Below are positions 12,308 to 23,190 of a stretch of 60,000 nt of DNA, in pieces. Positions within the stretch are counted from its first letter, which is position 1. Each line of letters begins with the position of its first letter. Origin of the DNA: Takakia lepidozioides (Eukaryota > Streptophyta > Takakiopsida > Takakiales > Takakiaceae); contig CM060731.1 in the NCBI GenBank assembly GCA_030704615.1, positions 23,252,001 to 23,312,000 on the forward strand, read 5' to 3'. The translations under genes were made by a program, and so were the position numbers. The notes beneath the pieces are model-generated. The model had not been told where the DNA came from. It was given only the letters and a program-made list of their open reading frames with translations, and made no database searches.

Positions 12308-12354
12308 GAAAATACAATAGCGACCACTCACAAATCAGACCCCTTAATTATACC

Positions 12355-12432
12355 GCACCCGACAAGGTAGCAGGATTTGAACCCAGAATCACCTGGGTGG
12401 CATCAGTGCTGTATCGAACTGAGCTATGGACC
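12355..12432 (-). repeat. tRNA-like (SINE head-like) sequence
   Basis: On the minus strand CCATAGCTCAGTTCG resembles an A box and GGGTTCAAATCC a B box, with roughly tRNA spacing. The acceptor and T arms do not pair, so this is a tRNA-derived repeat relic, not a tRNA gene. Confidence 0.45.
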
Positions 12433-12807
12433 GGTGGTACTTTTCAATGTGTTGTCAATTTTCTTTTTCGTTTTTGTTTTTTGCTTTTGTAATGAGAAAA
12501 TAATAAAATTATGTTGATGGGATCTTTTTCCATATTGAAACCGTATCTTTTTGAAGTATGGTTCTATCATACTTTTTAGAAAAGCTAAGTTCACATCCAA
12601 AGAGAAGACAAAAGCACTTTAAGACAAACTCTATATAAGGGTTCCAATTTTTATTCTACTTCACACACACTTCATCTTTGACCTTCACCTCCTTTTTTCG
12701 TGGTCTTTGTTGCTCAAATATAGTTTTATAGCTCCCTCTCTCTTTGGATCTTGCTCTCAATAGTTTTGGTAGCGCTCTCTCTCTCTTCTTGATCTTGTTC
12801 ACTTCTT
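12433..12807. other. AT-rich spacer
   Basis: T-rich and CT-rich simple sequence between the tRNA-like relic and a gypsy fragment. No gene is seen. Confidence 0.5.
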
Positions 12808-12885
12808 TATGCTGCTCGATACTATCGTCGGTTTGTCAAAGGATTTAGCAGCATTGCAAAGGTTCTTACCAAGTTGACCAAGGTG
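12808..12885 (+). pseudogene. Fragment of a second Ty3/gypsy polymerase on the plus strand
   Basis: About 25 codons read YYRRFVKGFSSIAKVLTKLT, the well-known segment joining reverse transcriptase to RNase H in Ty3/gypsy polyproteins. The orientation is opposite to the large gypsy element starting just to the right, so this is a separate broken copy abutting its 3' end. Confidence 0.75.
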
Positions 12886-13041
12886 CGCTTGCTTCGGCAA
12901 CGCGTCCACCTTTTTTTTTGACCAAGGTGGGTCAGACAAAATCAATCACAATACGCCCATTTGAAAAGCGACGTGCTAGATATCCAAAAAATATTTCTCC
13001 GTAACCGCCTCGGATGCATTTCTCATTTCTGAGGCACGCAC

Positions 13042-14390
13042 CTAAATTGCCTCCACTTGATGATAGCCCTTCCATTTCACGAGATACTCCGTTTCTCGAT
13101 TCTTGAACCTCCTCGACTTAAGCACTGTCTCCACCTCATACTCAGGTTCATTTTCATGATCCAACAGCACAGGTGGCGGACGCAACACTTGATGCCGATT
13201 CGGACGCGCTTCTTCTTTGAAGTAAGGCTTCAAAAGGGAGACGTGGAATACTGGATGCACCTTGTTGTTTGCCTGCAGCTCCAATTAATACACATCCTCA
13301 TTCATAACCTTCCAGATGCGGAAGGGCTCCGCATACGGAGGTACGAACTTTGGACTCACTTCCGGAGGTAGTCGAAAATTCTTGATGTTCAACCAGACCT
13401 TTGTGCCTGCCTTAAACTTTACTTCCCTCCGCTTCCGATTCGTCTGTCGTTCATACTGTTTCCTAGCTTTGGCAATGTTGTACTTTGCGAACTCCAACAA
13501 ACGCTCGCGTTCTTTCAACACCGCTGTTACTGCCGGTTCCTCAACGTCCTGGGCGGCCCAACTTATCGGCACCAGAGGTGTTTTTCCATAGACCAATACG
13601 AAAGGGGAAACTCCCGTTGCGGAGTGTTTTGTGTTATTATAACAGAACTCTGCCGCATCCAAGTGCTCCACCCAGTCTGATTGGTCTGCCGACACATAAT
13701 ACCGCAAGATCTGCTTCACCACGGAATTCACTCTTTCCGTTTGGCCATCCGTCGTAGGTCGGAAGGCGGTGCTCATCTTGAGCCTCATCCCCATTTTCTT
13801 CCAAAGTGTCTTCCAAAATTTACTTGTAAACTATGGATCGCGGTCCGAGACAATATCCTTCGGAAGTCCATGATGCTTGAAGACGTGGGCGAAGTAAAGT
13901 CGTCTCGTCTCTTGCGCCATTGCCGTCTCTTTGGTGGGAATGAAATGGCCCATTTTACTGAACCTATCAACCACCACCATGATTGCATCGAATCTTTTTG
14001 ACAACGGCATAACAGTCATGAAATCCATCGAGATACTTTCCCAAGACCCCTCTTGGATCGGCAAAGGTTGTAACAACCCCGCTTGTTTTTTGTACTCGCT
14101 CCGGTTTTGTTTGCATGTGGTGCATGTCTTGACATACTCCTCGGCCTCCTCCCTCAGTTTGGGCCAGAAATACTCTTTCTTCTAAAGGGCCGCGGTGCGT
14201 TTGGCTCCGTCGTGGCCCGCAAGCGGGCCATCGTGGCATTCTCTCAAGAGACTATCTCTGATCCATCCCTTCGGCACGTAGAGACGCTTTTGCTTGTACC
14301 GGAGCAGTCCATTATGCAAGTGGAACTACAATTTAACCCCCAACTCAAGTTCTGCATCACGGACTTCGCCATCTCGTCTTTCCGGTAAGC
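13042..14390 (-). pseudogene. Gypsy integrase with chromodomain, broken
   Basis: The HHCC zinc segment (RECHDGPLAGHDG ... CTTCKQNR) is at about 14250-14110 and the catalytic core (SMDFMTVMP ... DRFSKMGHF ... DGQTERVN) at about 14040-13730. A C-terminal chromodomain (EYEVETVLKSRRF ... YLVKWKGYH) lies at about 13140-13050. In-frame stops occur near 14330 (TAG), 14180 (TAG, in AAL-stop-KKEYFW) and 13287 (TAA, in NEDVY-stop-LELQ), and there is a frame change near 13830. The TAG at 14180 fits a CAG codon changed by one C-to-T transition. Confidence 0.88.
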
Positions 14391-15027
14391 CTTCACTAGA
14401 AGCATTCGTGTCTTTTCCGAATCGACTGCATGTCCAAAACCACTGAGGGAACAACTTTGAGATGTTTGTTACTATTATACAGTCGTAACGGATAAATTCG
14501 CATTTCTAATGGCGGATAGAAGTTGCATCAATGACTCCGCAGTCGGCGCAATATTCGTGACGATTTAATTCAATTACGTATTTTTTATTTATTTTTTAAA
14601 CAGCAATTACAAGTGGTTTTAAGCACTAGAGAACGACTCTTAACAACTAGGCATTCATTGCACACCCTATTCAAAAATGGAATTTTTATAAGTGCTCCAC
14701 ATGGATCATGACGTGGAATATTTTAATGTATTTTAGGGCTTGTGTGGCTCGTAGATATTGTTCTAATCGTCGGATGTAAAATGATCTAAGGGTAAAGAGT
14801 AACTTTGTCCTTTGCCTGAATTTGTCTAAGTGTTGGGAGAGGGATGGAGGCTTGAGAGAGAGACGAGCAAGTGATGCGAGAAGGACGAAGACCAAATCGA
14901 GGCCCATGTCATGTTGTTGCAAGCGTTTATGGCGTCAAGGGCGCATTATGTGCAAATGTGGGCTCTTGGCTCCCCTTTGTACCATGATTTGGTATTCTTC
15001 CTGATGATCACAAGGTTCTTGGGGGAA

Positions 15028-15230
15028 TCAGCTTGGTCTTAGCAGCCCATATTTTAATCTCTGCCCGCTCAGCTGCACCGTGGTGGTTCTTACGAACCAA
15101 TCCCACATTACCTGACTACAGATACAAGCAGCACGCACAAGAGGTCTTCTTGGGTTCATGGTCAGTCTAATCTGCAATGGGTCATGACACAAGGTAGAGG
15201 ACAATTTGGTGAGGGCACCTTCTTCTTCGA
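15028..15230 (+). repeat. Copy of a ~200-bp repeat, inverted relative to 26405-26620
   Basis: The text around CAGCTGCACCGTGGTGGTTC, GGTCTTCTTGGGTTCATGG and GGTCATGACACAAGGTAGAG matches the reverse complement of 26405-26620 with scattered differences. It lies directly upstream of PPR-like sequence and appears to belong to the PPR-derived repeat unit. Confidence 0.75.
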
Positions 15231-15294
15231 GCTATTTCAGCCTGTTTTGCCGAGATGTAGTGTCGTGAAGTGCGATGCTTGCAGGGTATGCACA

Positions 15295-16065
15295 GCAGGG
15301 ACGTGGGATGGAGGCTTTGGAGACCTATGAAGTTGCGAAGGGAGAGTTTGATAACATGGCTGAACGAGATGTTGTCTCAAGGAACACGCTGAATCTTGCA
15401 AGATATGGCCAACATGTGTGCGGGATGAGGGCATTGGAGACATATTAGCAAATGTTGCGAGAAGGGGTGCAGCCTAACCGGGTCACGTTCATTTGTGTTT
15501 GCAATGCATGTGCAAACTTGGCAGCCCTGGAGACTTGGTAAAGGGCAAAGAGGTCCATCGTAACATCGTCAAAGCTGGAACTGTACCAGATGTAACAATA
15601 CCTCGTCGACATGTATGCCAAACGTGGGAGCATTCCCTTGTGGACAAGGAGTGTTCAACAATATGGCTGAGCGAAATGTGGTGTGGTGGAACGTGATGAT
15701 CGCAGGACATGCACAACATGGGCGGGGATTACGGGTTTTGGAGACCTATGAGCAAATGATGTGGGTCTAGGGGGTGAAGCCCGAGCACATTACATTTGTT
15801 TGTGTTTGTAGTGCATGTGCGAGCCTGTTGGAGAAGGGCAAAGAGGTCCATGGTTGCATCGTCAAAGTTGGAATTGTGGTAGATGTCATTCTGAACATGA
15901 ATACCCTTTTACATAGGGAGTGTTCAACAATATGGCTGAGCAAAATGTGGTGTCATGGAAAGTGAAGATCGCAGGACATGCACAACAGGGGCGGGATTGC
16001 AGGTTTTGGAGATCTATGAGCAGTTGATGTGGGAGGGGGTGAAGTCCGACCACATTACGTTGAGA
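15295..16065 (+). pseudogene. Degenerate PPR (PLS-type) gene fragment
   Basis: Readable PPR motifs are split over frames: MAERDVVS, REGVQPNRVTFICVCNACA, DMYAKRGS, AERNVVWWNVMIAGH, KPEHITFVCVCSACASLLEK and GKEVHGCIVKVGIVVDV. These are typical of plant organellar RNA-editing PPR proteins. Stops and frameshifts interrupt every repeat and there is no start or C-terminal DYW domain, so it is a relic. Confidence 0.75.
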
Positions 16066-16069
16066 GAGT

Positions 16070-17005
16070 TCAAATGCCTCTCCACCATGACCTTGCTTAG
16101 CTAACCATGTCTTGCTGATGTTGTTGTCTTGCACTTGAGCTGTTTTTGGACACTGGCTGGAACATCCACAAGGCGGCTCTGCTCGAAAGAGAAATCAGCT
16201 TGAATGCAGGGCAGATTTTGAGATCACAATCACCACTCAGAACGCTGTTCTTTGCACCGGAATGGCATGTTAGCATGCATATCAGCCCAAACTCATTACT
16301 CCGTGAGCCTTCCACTGCCGGAGTGTACCCATTCAAGCCAGATCTTCGAAACGCAGGGATGGAACGGGGTTTTGAAACCAGCATTGCCCAACTGGATACC
16401 CAATTCAGCTCCGCATCTTGGTCCATTAATTTGCTGCACATTGTGAAGTTTTTTGCCCATTCACCGCAAGTTGAAGAAGGAGTATTCTTAAAACACGGGT
16501 TACTCATAATCTGAAAATGGCTCTAGCTTATGTTGCTTGAGTGCGAATATGAGTGTGGTTGGCTTGGCAGCTTTACATCCGGTCCATCCCACTCGATATG
16601 ATGAGCAGGTTCAGCTTGACTTCTCTCACACAAAAGACGCTGCCAAGATGGGGTTTGCTGCCCTAGATGACTTCCTGTCGTTGTTCTGGGCTGCAACATA
16701 CAATTAATCTGGCCCATGGCGAGGGGCCTTGCCTTCCACCAATCATCTGTAAGTCCTGTGAAACTATTTTTGTGGCAGTTTGTAAGCAGTGGGCAGCGAT
16801 GGTGGGCTGTTGTAGGATTTGATGAACTCAATGTCGTGTACCGACAACAACCCCTCATCTCTTATGCAAGCATTCAACAAGCTAAGTTGACTGCAGAGCA
16901 TATTCAGCCCCCCACGTTTCTAGTTGCCTAATGTTCTTCATCTCCTGGGCAGAGCATTTTTCCAGGGTCTCCATCTGTGATGACACACTATCTTCTCATG
17001 TGGTT
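16070..17005. other. No gene recognised
   Basis: Frames at 16097-16507 (-), 16146-16514 (+) and 16523-16858 (-) overlap one another and show no family motif. The sequence lies inside the inverted block. Confidence 0.4.
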
Positions 17006-18055
17006 TCAGCTTCTGGTCTTGCTCTTGTTGCACCACCCCAATGAAGGGCAGTTCCCACCTGCTTGATTCTCTCCATATGGTTGTCTTGGCAGGGTTTCCC
17101 ACAACTGCCTTTCCTTTTCGGACTGCCAGTCATCAGCCTCATTCTCCAATGCTTCACTTTCTTCCCAAGTGAAGTGCTCTCCTCTTTTATGCTTCAACGT
17201 CCCTGCAGGTGTCTTTTCCTTCATCTCCCGTGGTGCTTTTGAATGAATGAGCACTGATTTGCATCTGTTGGCAACACTTACGGTGTTCCTTTCCTTGCAT
17301 GCCACTGCAGGCCCGTCATTGACTTTCTTGGCAGGGAAGTCTCCTCCTTCTCCCTCATTTTCTGGCTCTGTTGGTGCCCCACTCACCATGCTATCAGGGC
17401 TGCATTTATTTCGTGGTGTTGTGCCAGCCAAAGGCGATCTTTCACTGGTCCGATTGTTGGCAGCAGCTAATTGGAGTCTTCTTGGCAGAGTCTCCCACAA
17501 GCTCCCATCAATTTCAGGCATCAGGTTTTTACCCCTGCCCTTCCACTTTTCATAAGCGAGGTGCCAAACAGCCCTTGTGTGGGGAACTTCAACGAAAGGC
17601 AACATCTCATTCTCAGCTCCTGTCTTTGTACCTCTTTGCAGCAGTCCAGCCTCAGGTGCCTCACTTTCTGATTGCTAGGTTGCATTCTTCGACCACCAAC
17701 CTTTGACAAGAAAGTGTGCTTCATCTTCCTCATCTTCTACTGGTTCCCTTGGTGCTTCACCTCGTATGTCTTCATCCTCATGTTTTAGCAGCAGCTCCCA
17801 TGCCTGAATTGCTACTTTTCCTCGTAGTTGATTTTGTGCTTTCCTTTTTCTCCGTAGTTTAATCAAATTTTTTGTCTTGGCAGCTCCCTTGCCATGAGTG
17901 CCTTGTCTCACTGCATCTCCCTTGGCTGCCCACCATCCGTGGAGTCTTTCTTGCACCATTTTGACCCTCGTTGGCATGCACTTTGCTGCGATGCCCCACA
18001 TGTATTTGCTGCTCCCTTTAATCATCAACATAGTGCTCCAAAGCCAGTTCCTCAT
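17006..18055 (-). pseudogene. Hypothetical charged protein, ~350 codons with one in-frame TAG
   Basis: On the minus strand one frame runs from Met at 18055 to a stop at 17006, broken only by a TAG at 17675-17677 (NAT-stop-QSESEAPEAG). The product is rich in Glu, Lys and Arg, with an acidic stretch PVEDEEDEAHFLVKGWW and a repeated motif SLWETLPRR / QLWETLPRQ about 150 residues apart. I do not recognise a family. Its maintained length and single stop suggest genuine coding origin, perhaps from a transposable element. Confidence 0.5.
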
Positions 18056-18229
18056 TGTTGACTAGTTGACCTTCTCAACCCTTGGACCCCATTTTCCCTT
18101 CTCCCATGTTGCCTCGTCTTTCTGCTTCATCATTTGCTTTACTTGCACGATGTTGCTTCTTCCCTACAGCTCATCATGTGTTGTGGCTTTTTCCCATGTT
18201 GCACTCACTCCCATCACACGTTGTGCAAT

Positions 18230-18529
18230 TGATAAGATTGAGATGAGTTGATGCAGGATAGGGGGAGGGCTTGCTGGTGTATGTTGTCCGATAGGCCCCA
18301 CGCACAGAGTCAAAGCTGGAAGTCAGCCTTGCAAGGACCCAAGTGAGATAAGTCTGGTGGGGGTAGCATCTTGGGGGATGGCAGTTAGGGCAATGTGTGT
18401 CTAGGGCAATATATGTCATAGCAGCGGGTGATGTGCTGCCAATTTTGAGGATAGAGACAGCCTGTAAGCTGTAGATTTGTATCAGTGGTTTCTTCTGACA
18501 CATATTGCTCCTAGTTTGCCACAACCAGT
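18230..18529. other. Unassigned spacer in the inverted block
   Basis: No motif is recognised; short frames only. Confidence 0.35.
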
Positions 18530-18690
18530 TTTGTTTGCGTTTGTAGTGCATGTGCGAGCCTGCTGGGGAAGGGCAAAGAGGTCCATGGTTGCATCGTCAA
18601 AGCTGGAATTGTGGCAGATGTCATTCTGAACAATACCCTTGTGGACAGGGAGTGTTCAACAATATGGCTGAGCGAAGGATAGAGTGTAAT
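18530..18690 (+). pseudogene. PPR fragment, near-duplicate of the one at 15.8 kb
   Basis: Reads GKEVHGCIVKAGIVADVIL and RECSTIWLSE across frames, closely matching 15790-15960. It ends where the ~430-bp companion repeat begins. Confidence 0.7.
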
Positions 18691-18701
18691 GACTGCTAAT
18701 G

Positions 18702-19130
18702 AAGGTACCTTCTTCAAATTCACCTTGTTTTTCCCTCTTATCAGAATCGCCCCTAATTATTCATGTCTGAATTCTGCAGGTTAGCTGGTTGAGTAAAGCT
18801 TTGATAGTTTGGAGTGACTTTGACATGATTCTGCCAATGTGACAATAGGAAAGTATCAGAAACAGGTAACACAGATGAGGAGAAGTTGTGGAATGAATAC
18901 TTTTCTGACCCCAGTCAATGGTGGGACAATCGAGGCAAGAAGGTGAATGTTTGTTGGATTATAGAGAGTAGCAGATGCAATTGAGTGTAGGAACTAGTGT
19001 GATAAGTTGAGTTGGGTGCTTCCTAGAACAAGTCTAGGCTGTCATCGTCAACTGCTAGCAACAAGGCAAGGTTGTATGCATGATTCGTGCGAGGCATGGA
19101 TAGCTGAAGGAGCAAGGATAGAGTGTGGGT
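18702..19130 (+). repeat. ~430-bp dispersed repeat, copy A
   Basis: Begins GAAGGTACCTTCTTCAAATT and continues through TTGGAGTGACTTTGACATGA and ACCCCAGTCAATGGTGGGAC to GAGCAAGGATAGAGTGTGG. Further copies are at 19246-19690, 27428-27830 and, partially, 28512-28660. Each follows PPR-like sequence, so it may be an old intron or 3' region of a PPR gene family that was duplicated with it. Confidence 0.75.
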
Positions 19131-19245
19131 GTAGATTCACCCAAGAGGGCCGGACTTCAAGCTCCAGATTAACTATGAAGCTACAAGAAACCTACATGGA
19201 TAGATGGTCAACTGGCAGCAATGGCACAATTGATAAAATCAGACA

Positions 19246-19690
19246 TTGTTAATGAAGGCATCTTCTTCAGCACATTTCACCCTGTTTTTCCCTCTTATCA
19301 GAATCGGCCCAAATTTCCATGTTGAATTCTGCAAGTTAGCTGGTTGAGTGAATCTAGTTTGGAGTGACTTTGACATGATATTGCTATGTGACAACAAGAA
19401 AGTATCAAAAAACAAGTAACAGACATGAGGAGAAGCTGTGGAGTGAATACTTTTCTGCCCCCAGTCAATGATGGGACAACTGAGGCAAAAAGGTGAATGC
19501 CTGCTACATTTCAGAGAGTAGCAGACGCAATTGAGCATAGGAACTAGTGTGATAAGCACAGTTGGGTGTTTCATAGAACAAATGTAAGTTGTCATTGTCA
19601 GCTACTAGCAGCAAGGCAAGGATGAATGCATGATTTGTGCAGGGGCATGGATAGCTGAAGGAGCAGGGATAGAGTGTGGTCCAGATTCAT
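19246..19690 (+). repeat. ~430-bp dispersed repeat, copy B
   Basis: Tandem to copy A with about 85-90% visible similarity. It is preceded (19190-19245) by a short piece resembling a PPR E-domain end (GGTCAACTGGCAGC...ATTGATAAAATCAGAC) that also precedes copy C at 27.4 kb. Confidence 0.75.
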
Positions 19691-19789
19691 CCTAGAGGGC
19701 CAAATTTCAAGCACAAGATTACCTATGATTCCCTGTGGATCAATAACTACAAGAAACCTCCATGGGTAGATGGTCTATTCCGTGGAACT

Positions 19790-20010
19790 CGCTGAAGTCT
19801 TGCATTATGAGGATCAGAGTTGCTTGGCAGCTTACTTGCACGAGGCCTTGACCCTTAGGCAATCCCCAGAGCAGCAGTAGCTTTTGGGCTGCTTTTTTAT
19901 TTTGTGTTTTTCATTTTGTCCCATAAGCTCTTTGAGCTTTCCGCAGATGTAATAAAGTACCATTTTGTTTCATTTCATTCATTTTCATTTCATTTTGTTT
20001 CATGACATGT
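19790..20010 (+). repeat. Dispersed repeat tail with AATAAA
   Basis: Encodes EVLHYEDQSCLAAYLHEAL then a T-rich 3' portion with GCTCTTTGAGCTTTCCGC, TGTAATAAAGTACC and a terminal TTTCATTT run. Related copies are at 8860-9060 (+) and 43225-43740 (-). It looks like a retroposed transcript end. Confidence 0.6.
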
Positions 20011-20617
20011 CTTTCATCGTTTGTGCATTTCTAATGCATGATTAGTTCTCTTGTATGGCATTACTAGTCGACTCACTACAAACACCAAAACTCCAAAGCA
20101 TGAATCACTATGAATGATTGTTCGAGTAATTTCGAGCACTTTATGTAAAGTAGTAAAGCAGTGGTTGCGCCAACTTCCGCAGTCGCAATTGCCACTTGGG
20201 CATGTAGCACTGCAAGTTATGTGGTCTACTGCCACATGGCGCCCCTGGCCCGTGGCCATGTGGCAGCAGTGTTGCTCGTTGTGGCGCCGCCACGTCGGCG
20301 TCCACATCGTCGTCCACGTCCGCGTCCATGTGTCACCGCGCTTCGGTGAGTCGGTCCACTCATCCGGAGGGAAAAATCAAAGTCAGCCCAAAAGGTCAGA
20401 CACACAGGCGGCCCGCCTGGTTACGCCACGTGGTTCTTTAGCATTAATCGCATTAATCGCTGAGCAGTTGTTCGCACGTCTGCGTCCTTTACCACTCTAA
20501 TCATTGGATGTCCAACCCAACTACCACGTCTGTTGGAACTAGTGGTTTGTAACTTCCAGTCTATCCCAGTTTTTTGACTTTTACGACTCAAAATGAGTCG
20601 TTACCCCAGTGGTAAAT
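20011..20617. other. GC-rich segment at the right end of the inverted block
   Basis: Contains simple GTCCACGTCC-type sequence near 20290-20330. Close to 20560-20617 it may re-enter gypsy coding sequence. Nothing else is recognised. Confidence 0.35.
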
Positions 20618-20639
20618 GACACGAATGCTTCTAGTGCTT

Positions 20640-22235
20640 CCGGATCTTCCTTTGGAGCGCCGTCTCGCCCCTGTACACCAACATAAGCTGCTGCTTTCTA
20701 CTTAAAGCATCAGCCACCACATTGTCTCGTCCCGATACGTCGAACACTGCCAAAGTGTCTTGTCACCTAAGTTGTTTTGGGGATAACTTAGGCTGTGTGG
20801 TAAAATACTTCACCGTGATATTGTCTGTGAACACCTTCACCGGTTGGAACCAACATAGTGGCGCCAAAGCTCAAGGCAATGCACCACCGCCTTCATTTAT
20901 TTCTTGTGCATAGGCCACCGTCGCTCCACTTCATTCAGTTTCTTACTTTCGTAAGCCACTGGACGTCCATCCCAATTGCGAAGTCCGACGCATCTGTATG
21001 AATCTCAAATGGACGGTCGAACTCCGGGATTTTCAAGACTGGAACTTCCGCCATCCGCTGCTTCAACTCGGCAAAAGCTTGGCCACAAAAGGTGTTCCAT
21101 ACCCATACCTTGGACTTACACAGAAGGTCTGACAGCGGCCCCGCGATCTTGGCAAAATTTCTCACATACTTTCGGTAATAGGAGGCGAGTCTTAGGAAGG
21201 ATCGCACTCCCGGGACCGAAGTCGGAGGCTCCCAGTCCAAGATCGCCCTCACCTTTCTGTCATCCATTTTGATTCCATCCTGTGTAATCACATGCCCTAG
21301 GAACTCCACTTTTGTGACCCCGAATTCACACTTTGAAGCTTTGGCATACAGCTTCCCTTCCCACAATTTCTGGAACACCTTTTTGGGGTGCTTCAGGTGC
21401 TCTTCCTTTGTTTTCGAGTACACCAAGATGTCGATGTACACGATCACAAAGCCATCCAACCACTCCTGGAAAAGGCTGTTCATTAGCATGCTAAAGGTCG
21501 CGGGTACGTTGGTGAGCCCAAAAGGCATCACCAAGAACTCATATGAATCATATCTTGTCATGCACGCGGTCTTCTCCTCATCTCCTTCCGCCACTCGGAT
21601 TTGATGGTAATCTGCGCGCTCCGGCTGAAATACTTTGCTCCTGCCAACCGATCGAAGAAGTCGTCGATCTTTGGTAAAGGATACCGGTTTTTGATAGTCA
21701 CCTTATTCAGAGCCCTGTAATCGACACACATCCGCACCGTCCCATCCTTCTTGTCTGCGAATAGCACCGGGGCTCCGTAAGCTGACTTACTCGGCCGGAT
21801 GTACCCCTTTGACATTAGATCCTTGAGCTGGGCCTTCAGCTCGACCAACTCTCTGTTGCTCAACTGGTAGGGTGCCTTGGCAGGCGGCTCCGATCCCGGT
21901 ATCACCTCTATCTTGTGGTCAACTCCTCTTCGCGGTGGTAAGCCGCTTGGTAAATCCTCCGGCATCACATCCTGATATTTCTCCAGGATCCCCTTGATCC
22001 AATCTAGGCTTGGCTCCCTATCGACTTCTCCGTCCACTTGTCTTACGTAAAGCAAAAACTGGGGTTCGTGTGGCTCATCCACGGCCCACTCCTTTGCTGT
22101 CAGCAGGTTTATTCGCCCTCCCACTCGGTTGGGCATTTCCGACACCCATAAAACTTCGTCACCATCCCCACCTGGTAGCGTGACTACTCTCTTGCAGCCA
22201 TCTATGACCGCTCCGGATTTGCTCAAAAATGCCAT
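20640..22235 (-). pseudogene. Gypsy reverse transcriptase and RNase H, catalytically dead
   Basis: RT motifs: [51 protein letters not shown], then YEFLVMPFGLTNVPATF and FVIVYIDILVYS. The catalytic YIDD box has lost one Asp by an in-frame 3-bp deletion. Motif A (FSR-IDLxSGYHQ) is also deleted, leaving FSRSA joined to a shifted [13 protein letters not shown] at about 21600. RNase H follows (EIHTDASDFAIG ... NVVADALSRK, ending about 20690) with a TAA near 20908, a TGA in place of TGG near 20765 and a frameshift near 20845. Confidence 0.9.
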
Positions 22236-22340
22236 CCCCTAAATGAGATCCACTCCCTCGATCTCGCAAATGGTGAAGTTCTCACGTCCCTCCCAACTCC
22301 CCAGCTGAAGAGGAACATCGAACGCCAACCTCGTCGTCAG

Positions 22341-22930
22341 TTATGGTTCTTCTTTGGCAGATCGCACTTCAATAGAGGCCCCCACATCACTTGTCGGGAG
22401 CCCCAGCTTCCGTGTCGTTGCCGGTGTCATGAAGGAGTGCGACGCTCCTGTGTCCACCAACAACGACACGTTAGTTCCAAAAATTATCCCACTCACGAAC
22501 ATTAACTGACTTCCTTTACGCAAGGGGCCAGTCTCCGGATACAACTCACAAGAGTAGTTGCCTACCTTGCAAGTCTTGGCAACCACCGCTTCCACCAAGC
22601 GGCTGATGGAATCTTCGGACAGCTCCGTGGTCGCCCGAGTCATGTTCAATTGTTGGGGTTTTGCGCACTTCTTGGCCATGTACCCGGGCTCCCCCCAATT
22701 AAAGCAAACTCCATCGAAGGTCGCCTTCTGTCCGCCATAAGCCGCCGCACCCGATTTTCTTTTCGGGGCACCGAGTGCCGCTTTGACGTGTGAAGGCCCT
22801 CCCTTCGATTTCCATGTGCCATTGTCGCCTCGTGGCTTATCCCACTTCTTTTCCGGTCGGAAGGAGTCACCCTTCCGCCGGGTCTTCTTGTGGTTCAGTT
22901 CCGTACGGCCTTGTTTTTCGCCCCTAGGGA
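22341..22930 (-). pseudogene. Gypsy gag zinc knuckle and aspartic protease
   Basis: The minus strand encodes a basic region, a degenerate zinc knuckle (CFNWGEPGYMAKKC, where Cys and His ligands have become Trp and Tyr) near 22700-22660, and a protease with VDTGASHSF active-site text near 22460-22430. It continues from gag and leads into RT. Confidence 0.82.
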
Positions 22931-22936
22931 CAAGAA

Positions 22937-23190
22937 CTTATGAAAAGACAGTTTGTGCCCCTCAACGCGTCTTGGCTCGCCCGGGACAAGATGAGGAATT
23001 TGAAGCAAACGGATGACATTCGGGGATATGTTCAGGCTTTCAATGTGTTGTTGCTGGAAGTCGTGGATATGACAGAACCAGAAATGATCTTCAACTTTGT
23101 GGCGGGACCGGCCCCATGGGCCAGGCGGAAGTTGGAGGAAAAGTCACCTAAGACTTTGAACGAGGCAATTGAAAGGGTTGAATGTTTCTC
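22937..23190 (+). pseudogene. Inverted middle part of gypsy gag
   Basis: The plus strand reads KRQFVPLNASWLARDKMRN, DDIRGYVQAFNVLLLEV and WARRKLEEKSPKTLNEAIER, clearly gag capsid text, yet all neighbouring element sequence is on the minus strand. It would follow directly after WSRFIRET in the upstream gag. The segment has therefore been flipped in place, with breakpoints near 22937 and 23185. Confidence 0.75.

Larger units (their letters stand above)
14413..20617. other. 6.2-kb inverted block inside the gypsy element
   Basis: The block separates RNase H from integrase. Its borders carry the same 19 bp in opposite orientation: CACTAGAAGCATTCGTGTC at 14394-14412 and its reverse complement at 20618-20636. 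An inverted duplication at the two ends is the signature of inversion through staggered breaks. If the block is flipped, the coding text NDTNASSEGLPERRDGEVR runs straight into integrase. The block holds PPR fragments, an unknown ORF relic and dispersed repeats, so foreign DNA had entered the gypsy element before it was inverted. Confidence 0.65.

Noticed and set aside
12355-12432. Functional tRNA gene on the minus strand
   Set aside because: A- and B-box-like sequences are present, but the acceptor, anticodon and T arms do not pair.
12880-13040. 3' LTR of the gypsy element
   Set aside because: The sequence does not match the LTR at 23779-24213 and instead contains another gypsy coding fragment.
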